DNA of 53,462 nucleotides from an uncultured Rikenellaceae bacterium (GTDB lineage Bacteria; Bacteroidota; Bacteroidia; Bacteroidales; Rikenellaceae). Under the pieces are notes generated by a model. It was given only the letters and a program-made list of their open reading frames with translations, had not been told where the DNA came from and made no database searches. Shown piece by piece: positions 34,415-42,084 of this stretch (the first letter of the stretch is position 1; each line of letters opens with the position of its first letter). The position numbers and the translations under genes are program-made. The DNA lies in NCBI GenBank assembly GCA_910588925.1, contig CAJURV010000006.1:1-53462 (forward strand), written 5' to 3'.

Positions 34415-36286
34415 ATGAGAAGAACCGTTTCAATAATATTCTCCGCATCTATGCTCCTAACGGGCATGGTGCCGCAAGTGGCCGAAATGCTAACGGCATA
34501 CCCTTACGCATACCCGGCGTGGTTCCTCGCCGCCTTTCTGGCAGTAGGGCTGCCCGTTATGAAAGAGGCCGTGGAGACGGCGTTCAAGGGCAACGTATTC
34601 AGCGAATTCACGCTGATGTCGCTCGCGTCCGCAGGCGCTTTCGTCATAGGCGAATATCCGGAAGGGGTGGCCGTAATGCTCTTTTACACCATAGGCGAAC
34701 TATTCCAACAGAGAGCCGTAGGCAAAGCCCGCGCCGACATACGGGCCCTTCTCGAAAAACGTAAAACGGGTGTCGATGTGGTGACCGACAACGGCATAAC
34801 CGATACCGCCCCCGAAAAAGTACCCGTAGGTTCGGTAATAGAGGTGAAAGCGGGCCAAAACGTCGCCATAGACGGCATACTGACCGACGGAGACGCCTAT
34901 TTCGATACCTCGGCCATGACGGGAGAGAGTCTTCCTCGCCTATTTCGCAAGGGGGAACATGTCTTAGCGGGCATGATAGCCTCGGAACGGGCGGTGCGGT
35001 TGGTGACAGTGAAGGCCTACGAGGACAGCGCCGTGGTGCGCATGATGAAGATGGTGGAAGAGGCCAGCGCGCACAAAGCTCCCGCAGAAACGTTCATGCG
35101 ACGTTTCGCAAGGATATACACCCCGGCCGTCACCTTGTGCGCGGTGCTATTAGTGGCGGTACCGTTCGTCGTCTCGCGCCTCGACGCATCTTTCGCATTC
35201 GTGCCGTCAGAATGGATATACCGGGCGGTGGTATTCCTCGCCGTATCGTGCCCCTGCGCCCTAGTCATAAGCATACCGCTAAGCTATTTCGGAGGCATAG
35301 GGGCGGCATCGCGATACGGTGTGCTCTTCAAGGGAAGCGGTAGCCTCGATGCGGCGGCATCGGTAAACACCGTACTTTTCGACAAAACAGGGACCCTCAC
35401 CGAAGGGATATTCACAGTACGGGAGACGGTGTGCCCGCAAGGGGTCGATCCCGAGAAGCTCCTGTCGCTCGCGGCCGGGACAGAGGCTGCCAGCACGCAT
35501 CCCGTAGCCCGCGCCGTAGCAGGATACGCAAAAGAGAGAGGCATCGGCATGGCCGCCGTCACCGACACGGCTGAAATAGCAGGCTACGGAATGAGCGGAC
35601 GTTATGAGGACAAACCGCTTTTTATCGGCGGCCTAAGACTGATGAAACGCGAGGGAATAGCCTACCCCGAAAGCGCCGAACATGCTACGGGAACGATTGT
35701 GGCATGCGCTCTCGACGGTAGATTCATGGGCTATCTCGTGCTCGGCGACACACCCAAAAAAGACGCCGAAGAGGCTGTACTCTCGCTCGAAAAACTAGGG
35801 ATAACCGACATAGAGATAGTCTCGGGAGACAAACAGCCTGTCGTCGACTCATTGGCGGCCTCTTTGGGAATAACCGGCACAGGAGACATGTTGCCTGACG
35901 ACAAGATGGCCCGCATAAAAAAGCTCTCGGCAAGCGGACGCAAGGTGGCTTTCGTGGGCGACGGCATCAACGACGCCCCCGTGATGGCGGCAGCCGATGT
36001 GGCGGTGGCGATGGGTGCGCACGGCAGCGATATAACCGTAGAGACGGCCGACGCGGTAATAGAGACCGACGAACCATCCAAAATGGCCGTTGCCGTAAGG
36101 GCCGGACGTGCTACGGTAAGGGCTGTGCGTCAGAACATAGCTTTGTCGCTCGGGGTCAAGATAGCGGTATTGTCGCTCGGCGCTCTGGGTATCGTATCTA
36201 TATGGGGCGCAGTATTCGCCGACGTGGGAGTGTCGTTGCTCGCTGTGATGAACGCGCTAAGGATAGTCAAGATGAAACTGTCGTGA
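34415..36286 (+). CDS. Zn/Cd/Pb-type P1B ATPase without N-terminal metal-binding domain
   Basis: The protein has 623 aa. The membrane signature is Cys-Pro-Cys at 279-281 (VSCPCALVISIPLSY). The phosphorylated Asp is Asp323 in LFDKTGTLTEG. TGES-like AMTGESLP is the actuator loop, THPVAR gives the P1B His-Pro, and GDGINDAPVM is the hinge. In the last helices, ALSLGVKIAVLSLG (Lys) and FADVGVSLLAVMNALR (Asp) match the ZntA-type group, so Zn, Cd or Pb export is likely. The cytosolic HMA domain common in ZntA is missing. The Fur-family gene follows after 2 nt, and the upstream region carries candidate operators. Confidence 0.93.
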   Translation: MRRTVSIIFSASMLLTGMVPQVAEMLTAYPYAYPAWFLAAFLAVGLPVMKEAVETAFKGNVFSEFTLMSLASAGAFVIGEYPEGVAVMLFYTIGELFQQRAVGKARADIRALLEKRKTGVDVVTDNGITDTAPEKVPVGSVIEVKAGQNVAIDGILTDGDAYFDTSAMTGESLPRLFRKGEHVLAGMIASERAVRLVTVKAYEDSAVVRMMKMVEEASAHKAPAETFMRRFARIYTPAVTLCAVLLVAVPFVVSRLDASFAFVPSEWIYRAVVFLAVSCPCALVISIPLSYFGGIGAASRYGVLFKGSGSLDAAASVNTVLFDKTGTLTEGIFTVRETVCPQGVDPEKLLSLAAGTEAASTHPVARAVAGYAKERGIGMAAVTDTAEIAGYGMSGRYEDKPLFIGGLRLMKREGIAYPESAEHATGTIVACALDGRFMGYLVLGDTPKKDAEEAVLSLEKLGITDIEIVSGDKQPVVDSLAASLGITGTGDMLPDDKMARIKKLSASGRKVAFVGDGINDAPVMAAADVAVAMGAHGSDITVETADAVIETDEPSKMAVAVRAGRATVRAVRQNIALSLGVKIAVLSLGALGIVSIWGAVFADVGVSLLAVMNALRIVKMKLS

Positions 36287-36288
36287 AC

Positions 36289-36756
36289 ATGAACGGAATA
36301 TACGAAACCAGACTTATACGCCACGGCATAAGACCCACCTCCATAAGGATAATGATACTCAAGACTATGGAGGCGTTCACTACGGCATTCGGACTGAACG
36401 ATCTGGAGAAACGGCTCGACACGGTCGACAAATCGTCCATATTCCGGACATTGAATACATTCATGAAGCACCACGTGATACACAGCATAGACGACGGTTC
36501 CGGTTCCATAAGATATTCGCTTTGCGACGATGAAGAGGTCTGTTCGCTCGACCGCCTGCACGTGCATTTCGCGTGTACCTCATGCCGAAAAACATTCTGC
36601 ATGCGCGACGTGCACGTACCCGTAGCCGGATTGCCGGCAGGATTCGTGCTTTCCGACGTTAATTACGTACTGAAGGGGCTGTGTCCGGAATGCGCGGCAG
36701 ACAACCCCGACGCTAACGACGTGCTCGCAACGGGCATTATAACGCATCACGTGTAA
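36289..36756 (+). CDS. Fur-family metalloregulator
   Basis: The protein has 155 aa from the ATG at 36289, 2 nt after the ATPase stop. A longer in-frame extension would run into the ATPase gene. The N-terminal winged helix has RHGIRPTSIRIMILKTMEAF and DKSSIFRTLNTFMKHHVIHS. The C-terminal domain has HVHFACTSCRKTFCM and GLCPECAAD, giving two CxxC pairs for structural zinc, plus His residues of the sensory site. This is the Fur/Zur/PerR fold. The sensed metal cannot be read from the sequence. Its place between a Zn-type and a Cu-type exporter suggests control of this cluster, possibly with autoregulation. Confidence 0.9.
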   Translation: MNGIYETRLIRHGIRPTSIRIMILKTMEAFTTAFGLNDLEKRLDTVDKSSIFRTLNTFMKHHVIHSIDDGSGSIRYSLCDDEEVCSLDRLHVHFACTSCRKTFCMRDVHVPVAGLPAGFVLSDVNYVLKGLCPECAADNPDANDVLATGIITHHV

Positions 36757-36793
36757 AGATGGTATAGTTATTGCGAAAATAAGAGATACATGC

Positions 36794-36823
36794 CCGACTA
36801 TAATCGCACGTATTTTTAGTCGG
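36794..36823. promoter_or_regulatory. Inverted repeat between the Fur-family gene and copA
   Basis: CCGACTA (36794-36800) and TAGTCGG (36817-36823) form 7-bp arms with a 16-nt loop. It lies in the 106-nt gap before copA. It may be a weak terminator or an operator. No T-run follows. Confidence 0.35.
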
Positions 36824-36862
36824 CCCGTTACGATAAGGTGAAACTTCAAGAAAATATTTCAC

Positions 36863-39055
36863 ATGATAAAAAAGATACAACTGCCGGTATTGGAGATGAG
36901 TTGCGCCGTATGCGCAGGCAATGTCGAAAAGAGGGTACGGACGATAGAGGGGGTGATGTCGGCGGATGTCAACTTCGCCTCGTCTATGCTGACGTTGGAG
37001 TACGACCCCGACGTGACCGATCTGGCAGAGATAAGGACACAGGTACGTGCCATAGGCTACGACATAGCCATAGACGAAAAGGCATCGCGCGAAGAGCTCG
37101 AAACCACGGAGCGCAGACGTTATACCGACCTGAGGCGTCGCGTGATAATAGCATGGGCGCTGTCGGTGCCGATAATGGTATTGTCGATGGCATTCATGCA
37201 CTACTGGTGGTCGGGATGGGTGCAGCTGATACTAGCCGTGCCTGTCATCGTCTATTCGGGGCGTCTGTTCTACATACACGCATGGAGACAGGCGCGCAAA
37301 GGCACTGCCGGCATGGATACGTTAGTGGCGCTCAGCACCTCCATAGCTTTTCTCTACAGCTTAGCCGGCACGGTGTTGCCGTGGCTCATGACAGAACGAG
37401 GCATAGAACCCCATCTGTATTATGAGGCGGCCACTATGGTGATAGCCTTCGTACTGCTGGGCAAGATGCTCGAAGAGCGCGCAAAGCTGAGCACCGGATC
37501 GGCCATAAAGAGCCTTATGGGGCTACAGCCTCTCACAGCGCGTCTTGTCACGGGAGACGGGGAGCGAAAGGTACCGGTGGCAGTATTGATAGCGGGCGAC
37601 CGCATAAACGTCAGACCCGGAGAGAAGATAGCGGTGGACGGCACGGTGACCGGCGGCGAATCGTTCGTAGACGAAAGCATGATAAGCGGTGAGGCGGTGC
37701 CTGTGAGAAAAATGGCTGGCGACAAAGTGCTCGCCGGAACTATAAACCAACGCGGCAGTTTCGTAATGGAGGCGCAGGCCGTAGGGGAAGATACGGTATT
37801 GTCTCGCATAGTCAGAACCGTGCAGGAGGCCCAGGGAAGCAAGGCCCCGGTGCAACGCATAGCCGACAAGGTAAGCGCAGTATTCGTACCGGTGGTCATA
37901 GGGCTGTCCATAGTAACGTTCGCCGTATGGCTCATTACAGGCAGCGGCCTGTCGTTCGCACTCATGACGGCGGCATCGGTGCTGGTGATAGCGTGCCCCT
38001 GCGCATTAGGACTGGCCACCCCTACGGCTCTGATGGTAGGAATAGGACGCGGAGCCAAGAACCAGATACTCATAAAAGACGCCTACGCACTGGAGAATAT
38101 ATGCCATACCGATTGCGTCGTACTCGACAAAACCGGCACCCTCACCGAGGGACATCCCGCCGTTACCGCCATGTTGTGGCACGGCGACAAGAACGACAAA
38201 GCCATCTTAGCAGGTATAGAGGCACACTCGGAACACCCTTTGGCACAGGCCATAACTGAAGAGCTCGCATCGGAGGGCATAACGCCAGACCGGCCCGACA
38301 GCTTCGAGAGCGTCACGGGGCGGGGTGTGGAGGCTACATACGGAGGCCTCCGTTACAGAGCCGGAAACCACGCATTCGTCATGTCTGAAACGAATGCGGC
38401 AGACGATATATCGGCATTCGCCGCATTATGGCAAGAGCGTGGAAGCAGCGTGATATACTTCGGCACCTCCGACCGCCTCATAGCCGTCATAGCTGTAAGC
38501 GATCCTCTTAAGAAAACCTCCGCCGAAGCGGTGGCGATGTTACGCAAAGAGGGGATAGAGGTGCACATGCTCACCGGAGATGCCATGACTACGGCCCGTA
38601 GCGTAGCGGCAGACGCCGGCATAGACCGGTTCGGCGCCGGTATGATGCCGCAGGATAAGGACGACTACATAGCATCATTACAGGCCGAGGGGCACAAGGT
38701 AGCCATGGTCGGAGACGGCATAAACGACTCACAGGCACTCGCGCGCGCCGATGTGAGCATAGCTATGGGACACGGCACGGATGTGGCGATGGACGTAGCC
38801 CAAGTCACGTTGATAACCTCAGACCTCACCAAGATACCTGCAGCCGTAAAACTATCGCGCAAATGCGTGAACGTGATACGGCAAAACCTATTCTGGGCAT
38901 TCGTCTACAACATCATAGCTATACCCGTGGCGGCAGGACTCCTATATCCGGCATTCGGCATAGTGCTCGACCCGATGTGGGCCAGCGCGGCTATGGCGTT
39001 CAGCTCGATATCGGTAGTACTCAACAGCCTGAGGCTTAAAACTTTGAAAATATGA
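36863..39055 (+). CDS. copA: Copper-translocating P1B ATPase (CopA)
   Basis: The protein has 730 aa. One N-terminal HMA domain carries Cys14 and Cys17 (EMSCAVCAGNVEKRV). The transport site is CPC at 378-380 (VIACPCALGLATP) and the phosphorylated Asp is Asp422 (VLDKTGTLTEG). SEHPLA gives the His-Pro, and MVGDGINDSQAL the hinge. The copper-specific residues of the last helices are present, with Tyr-Asn in FWAFVYNIIAIP and Met/Ser in MAFSSISVVLNSLRL. It exports Cu(I) from the cytosol. It is followed by a small HMA chaperone gene and lies in a metal cluster with a Fur-type regulator and a Zn-type ATPase. Confidence 0.96.
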   Translation: MIKKIQLPVLEMSCAVCAGNVEKRVRTIEGVMSADVNFASSMLTLEYDPDVTDLAEIRTQVRAIGYDIAIDEKASREELETTERRRYTDLRRRVIIAWALSVPIMVLSMAFMHYWWSGWVQLILAVPVIVYSGRLFYIHAWRQARKGTAGMDTLVALSTSIAFLYSLAGTVLPWLMTERGIEPHLYYEAATMVIAFVLLGKMLEERAKLSTGSAIKSLMGLQPLTARLVTGDGERKVPVAVLIAGDRINVRPGEKIAVDGTVTGGESFVDESMISGEAVPVRKMAGDKVLAGTINQRGSFVMEAQAVGEDTVLSRIVRTVQEAQGSKAPVQRIADKVSAVFVPVVIGLSIVTFAVWLITGSGLSFALMTAASVLVIACPCALGLATPTALMVGIGRGAKNQILIKDAYALENICHTDCVVLDKTGTLTEGHPAVTAMLWHGDKNDKAILAGIEAHSEHPLAQAITEELASEGITPDRPDSFESVTGRGVEATYGGLRYRAGNHAFVMSETNAADDISAFAALWQERGSSVIYFGTSDRLIAVIAVSDPLKKTSAEAVAMLRKEGIEVHMLTGDAMTTARSVAADAGIDRFGAGMMPQDKDDYIASLQAEGHKVAMVGDGINDSQALARADVSIAMGHGTDVAMDVAQVTLITSDLTKIPAAVKLSRKCVNVIRQNLFWAFVYNIIAIPVAAGLLYPAFGIVLDPMWASAAMAFSSISVVLNSLRLKTLKI

Positions 39056-39126
39056 TCTCACGGCTCGGATGCGATGCGTAGTTGTCCTCCGAAAGACTGA
39101 ATAATTGATTTATAAACAACATACCT

Positions 39127-39333
39127 ATGAAAACGATGAAATTCAAGACCTCCGCGAAATGCAGCGGATGCGTAGCCAAAATAGACGCTGCCCTCGAAGG
39201 ACGCCTCCCCGACGGCAGCTGGAACATAGATCTCTCCTCGCCCGACAGAATACTCACCGTAGAGGCCGACGTACCCGAGGAGGAGATTGTAACTCTGGTA
39301 AAATCGGCAGGCTTCAAAGCGGAGAGAATATAG
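39127..39333 (+). CDS. CopZ-like heavy-metal-binding chaperone
   Basis: The protein has 68 aa and consists of a single HMA domain. The metal site is Cys12-x-x-Cys15 (SAKCSGCVAKID), and VKSAGFKAERI closes the fold. It probably delivers Cu(I) to CopA, encoded 71 nt upstream. The second loop (GRLPDGSWNIDLSSPDRIL) is longer than in classical CopZ. The shared CxxC with an SGC core is common in Bacteroidota. Confidence 0.88.
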   Translation: MKTMKFKTSAKCSGCVAKIDAALEGRLPDGSWNIDLSSPDRILTVEADVPEEEIVTLVKSAGFKAERI

Positions 39334-39443
39334 CGTTCCACGAGCGTCAGAATTTATCGTATGGCACAGTACGTTTTCGGTAAGTTTTAGGCAAACCGCA
39401 TAAGGCGGGTTTACCCGAACCGTAAAACGTCCGTATTGAAGGC

Positions 39444-39650
39444 AACGTTTTCTAGCCCCGACAATGAAACCAAGTTTCGATTGCCGGGGCTAGAAAACGT
39501 TTGCATTAACGATAATGCCGAGCGCAATAAGACTAAGTCTTGATTACCTAGGCAAAACATGTCAGATGAAATTCAACGTTTTCGATAAGTCGAGCGCGAT
39601 GAAACGCTGTTTCGATTGCCGGGGCGGGAAAACGTCTACCTGGAGCGAAC
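39444..39650 (+). repeat. Dispersed palindromic repeat, tandem array C (three units)
   Basis: Unit C1 (39444-39501) has perfect 17-bp outer arms (AACGTTTTCTAGCCCCG and its complement) and an inner stem around CAATGAAAC/GTTTCGATTG, so almost the whole unit folds. Unit C2 (about 39512-39570) is degenerate. Unit C3 (about 39574-39650) resembles copy B, with TAAGTCGAGCGCGATGAAAC and ATTGCCGGGGCGGGAAAACG. GATT[G/A]CC landmarks lie at 39479, 39542 and 39614. The array fills most of the gap between the CopZ-like gene and the rplS promoter. Confidence 0.8.
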
Positions 39651-39666
39651 TTTTTACCGTATCTGT

Positions 39667-39696
39667 TTTGGAGTTAGAAAATAATGACTACCTTTG
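39667..39696 (+). promoter_or_regulatory. Promoter of rplS
   Basis: TTTG (39667-39670) and TACCTTTG (39689-39696) are 18 nt apart, both exact matches to the Bacteroidota consensus. The leader is about 85 nt. Confidence 0.88.
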
Positions 39697-39707
39697 CATC
39701 GCAAAAA

Positions 39708-39776
39708 GTACAGGAATCTCTTACAGGTACATGGGGTCCGTAATATTCCGTACTGTTTGATTCATCAAACAACACA
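39708..39776 (+). promoter_or_regulatory. Structured rplS leader (candidate L19 autoregulatory RNA)
   Basis: GTAC-A-GGAAT (39708-39717) pairs with ATTCC-GTAC (39745-39753) with one bulged A. A second perfect hairpin, GTTTGAT/ATCAAAC (39755-39770), follows, then a T-run just before the start codon. The two stacked stems directly upstream of a ribosomal protein gene fit a protein-binding leader with attenuation or translational control. Confidence 0.5.
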
Positions 39777-39788
39777 CATTTTTTAAAA

Positions 39789-40148
39789 ATGGAAAACCTT
39801 ATCAAAGTGGCTCAGAACGCTTTCAATAGCGAACTGAAGCAGTACCCCGCCTTCAAAAGCGGTGACACGATCACCGTTACTTACAAAATCGTCGAAGGTA
39901 ACAAAGAACGTCTCCAGAGCTTCAAAGGCGTCGTGATACAGCGTCGCGGCGAAGGTGCCACCGAGACATTCACCATCCGTAAGATCACCGACGGAGTGGG
40001 TGTGGAACGTATATTCCCCATCGCCTCTCCCCTTATCGAAAGCATCAAGATCGAAAAGGTAGGTGTGGTACGTAGAGCCCGTATCTTCTACTATCGCGAT
40101 CTCCGCGGTAAGAAAGCGCGTATCAAGGAGAAGAAGATGGTACGTTAG
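39789..40148 (+). CDS. rplS: 50S ribosomal protein L19
   Basis: The protein has 119 aa, the standard length. L19 signatures are PAFKSGDTITVTYKIVEGNK, then ERLQSFKGVVIQRRGEGATE and FPIASPLIESIKIEKVGVVR, with a basic end (RIKEKKMVR). It lies at the 30S-50S interface. Isoleucine codons are mostly ATC, unlike average neighbours. It is monocistronic with an exact promoter and its own terminator. Confidence 0.98.
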   Translation: MENLIKVAQNAFNSELKQYPAFKSGDTITVTYKIVEGNKERLQSFKGVVIQRRGEGATETFTIRKITDGVGVERIFPIASPLIESIKIEKVGVVRRARIFYYRDLRGKKARIKEKKMVR

Positions 40149-40176
40149 TCTCATCCGTATTCTTGTACGATCGAAT

Positions 40177-40212
40177 AGGCGCCGTCCCTTATTGGGGTGG
40201 CGTCTGTTTTTT
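40177..40212 (+). terminator. Terminator of rplS
   Basis: AGGCGCCGTCCC pairs with GGGGTGGCGTCT with two G-U pairs, followed by GTTTTTTA. It starts 28 nt after the stop codon. Confidence 0.85.
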
Positions 40213-40582
40213 ACGCAAGTTCGGGATCTAATATTGCAGTACGACCAATCTCCCGCAACCACAGCGATACTAAGCGCGGGACGGGGATTGCACGGGCACA
40301 CCGCGCCGTAAGTATAAGAAAGACACTTGATTATTTAAGGCGATAAATAGTAAAGGTCAGGTAGGGTAATTTGTTCCCGCCTCGAGGTACGGCCAGCGCG
40401 GCCATCGCTCCGCTCACGGACAGAAATACGAAAATTCGACACCCCTCGCTTCCTCGGACCACAATCCGCAAAAACAGCCAATCCACCGACAGTTACCACA
40501 CCGAACCCGCATTACCACTTAATGCGCATAACGGCGGAAAAATCACAACATCCTTCCGTCTCAAACGACACTTGTTTTTTCT
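40213..40582. other. Intergenic region without recognised features
   Basis: This is 370 nt between rplS and the convergent ureohydrolase gene. I see no gene, promoter or clear repeat unit. CCCGCCTCGAGGTACGG near 40378 faintly resembles one arm of the dispersed repeat, but the rest does not match. Confidence 0.5.
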
Positions 40583-41629
40583 TTATCTCGGATTGGTTTT
40601 CAACGTAAATCCGCACAGTTTGTATAGCATTCGTGCCCCTACGTTGGCATCCCAATGGTTGTCTTCGTCCGATTGGTCGGGGGCTACTTCGCACAGGTCG
40701 AAGCCTACTATGGTGCGTCCGCTCGAGGCCAGCTCGGACAACAGGAATACCGCCTCATTGAAAGTGATACCGCCGGGAACCGGAGTACCGGTAGACGGGC
40801 AATGGTCCGGAGTAAGACCGTCTATGTCGAAACTGACGTAGACCTTTTGCGGCAGAGTCGATACTATCTCGCGGCAGATATCCTGCCATGTTCTGCCCGA
40901 CAGTCTGCCGGCCGCCATGTCGGCATCGAAAAACGTGCATATTCTGTCATCGTTTCTTATCAACGATGCTTCGGTGTCGCAAAAGTCGCGTACCGCCACC
41001 TGTGTGAGACGCTCCAACCCTTTTACCTCGTTCAGGGCGTTGTACATGATCGAGGCATGGGAGTATGTGAACCCTTCGTATGCCTTGCGCAGATCGGCAT
41101 GGGCGTCTATATGCAATATGCCGAACGACCCGTGATGCTCGCCTACGGCACGCATATAACCAAGCGGCGTGCTGTGGTCGCCTCCCACGAGACCGACGAG
41201 CTTTCCCTGCGACATCTGTTCCGACGAAAGCCTGTATATGTTGTCGTTAAGAGCCGCCGAAGCCGCATTTATGCGCGAGATGCGACGTGCCGTCTCCCCT
41301 TTAACAGCCCCTCCCTCCGAAAGGTGCGACATTACCTTTTCTGCGTCGTGCCTATGGGTCCTGCTCTCCTCCAGCACCGTATCGTCGATGGGCAACGTGG
41401 CTATCCCGCGACGGTACATATCGCCGAAGTGGTAGTCGTAAAGGTCGATCTGCTCGGAAGCCTCTATGATGGCGTCAGGCCCCGACGAAGCGCCGCCTCC
41501 GTATGAGGCCGTGACATCCCACGGCACCGAAATCAACACCAAATCGCTCTCCTCGTGCGAGTAGGGCAATGCGTAATAACAGCCGTTGGATACAGATACG
41601 TCGTTAGGGTCGAATGTGTTCTCGCTCAT
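40583..41629 (-). CDS. Arginase/agmatinase/formiminoglutamase family hydrolase
   Basis: The protein has 348 aa from the ATG at 41629. A TTG 9 nt upstream opens a longer frame. The binuclear manganese site is complete: GLVGGDHSTPLGY (His), HIDAHADLRKAYEGFTYSHA (Asp, His, Asp) and VYVSFDIDGLTPDHCPSTGT (Asp, Asp). The substrate cannot be assigned: agmatine, arginine, formiminoglutamate and guanidino compounds are all options. PVPGGITFNEAVFLL near the C-terminus is common to agmatinases. It is a single gene, upstream of array D. Confidence 0.88.
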   Translation of the reverse strand: MSENTFDPNDVSVSNGCYYALPYSHEESDLVLISVPWDVTASYGGGASSGPDAIIEASEQIDLYDYHFGDMYRRGIATLPIDDTVLEESRTHRHDAEKVMSHLSEGGAVKGETARRISRINAASAALNDNIYRLSSEQMSQGKLVGLVGGDHSTPLGYMRAVGEHHGSFGILHIDAHADLRKAYEGFTYSHASIMYNALNEVKGLERLTQVAVRDFCDTEASLIRNDDRICTFFDADMAAGRLSGRTWQDICREIVSTLPQKVYVSFDIDGLTPDHCPSTGTPVPGGITFNEAVFLLSELASSGRTIVGFDLCEVAPDQSDEDNHWDANVGARMLYKLCGFTLKTNPR

Positions 41630-41690
41630 TGCGTTCAATATTTTTTATACGGCAAATATAATAAAATAATCAGGTTCGCTCCGATACGAG

Positions 41691-41823
41691 CCTTTTCCCG
41701 CCTCGGCAATCCAAACTCCGTTTAATTGCGCTCGGCTTACCGAAAACGTTCACTTGAGGCAGACGTTTTCTCGCCTCGGCAATCGAAACTCCGTTTCATT
41801 GCGCTCGGCTTACCGAAAACGTT
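41691..41823 (-). repeat. Dispersed palindromic repeat, tandem array D (two units)
   Basis: Two units in the opposite orientation to arrays C and E: D1 (41691-41750) and D2 (about 41761-41823), with GCCTCGGCAAT at 41700 and 41773, a period of 73 bp. Each reads TCTCGCCTCGGCAATCGAAA, then TCCGTTTCATTGCGCTCGGC and TTACCGAAAACGTT in D2. It lies between the ureohydrolase start and the GTPase promoter. Confidence 0.85.
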
Positions 41824-41964
41824 GAATCTAAAAAAGGGTCTCCGGCTCTTTTTCATAAATGTTTCTCCGCTGGCGAATAGTTGCATGTCTTATTTTAGTT
41901 TTAGTTAGGCGAAGATATGTTTTTTATCCGACAGGCGAATTATTCGAATAATGTGTGTTAAAAT

Positions 41965-41995
41965 TTTAATACAAAAGAAAAAAGCGTTATATTTG
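41965..41995 (+). promoter_or_regulatory. Promoter of the dynamin-like GTPase gene
   Basis: TTTA (41965-41968) and TATATTTG (41988-41995) are 19 nt apart. The leader is about 85 nt with no strong hairpin. The ATG at 42085 follows AAATTA without a clear Shine-Dalgarno, as is usual in Bacteroidota. Confidence 0.75.
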
Positions 41996-42084
41996 CGCAG
42001 ATATTGTCTGCCGTACCGGCATATAGGAGGGTGCGTTTCGGGCTATGTCGATCATATATAACTCGAACTCAAAGAGATAAATTA

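Noticed and set aside
40370..40420. Possible further copy of the dispersed repeat
   Set aside because: Only CCCGCCTCG-like bases match. The remaining arms and centre are absent.
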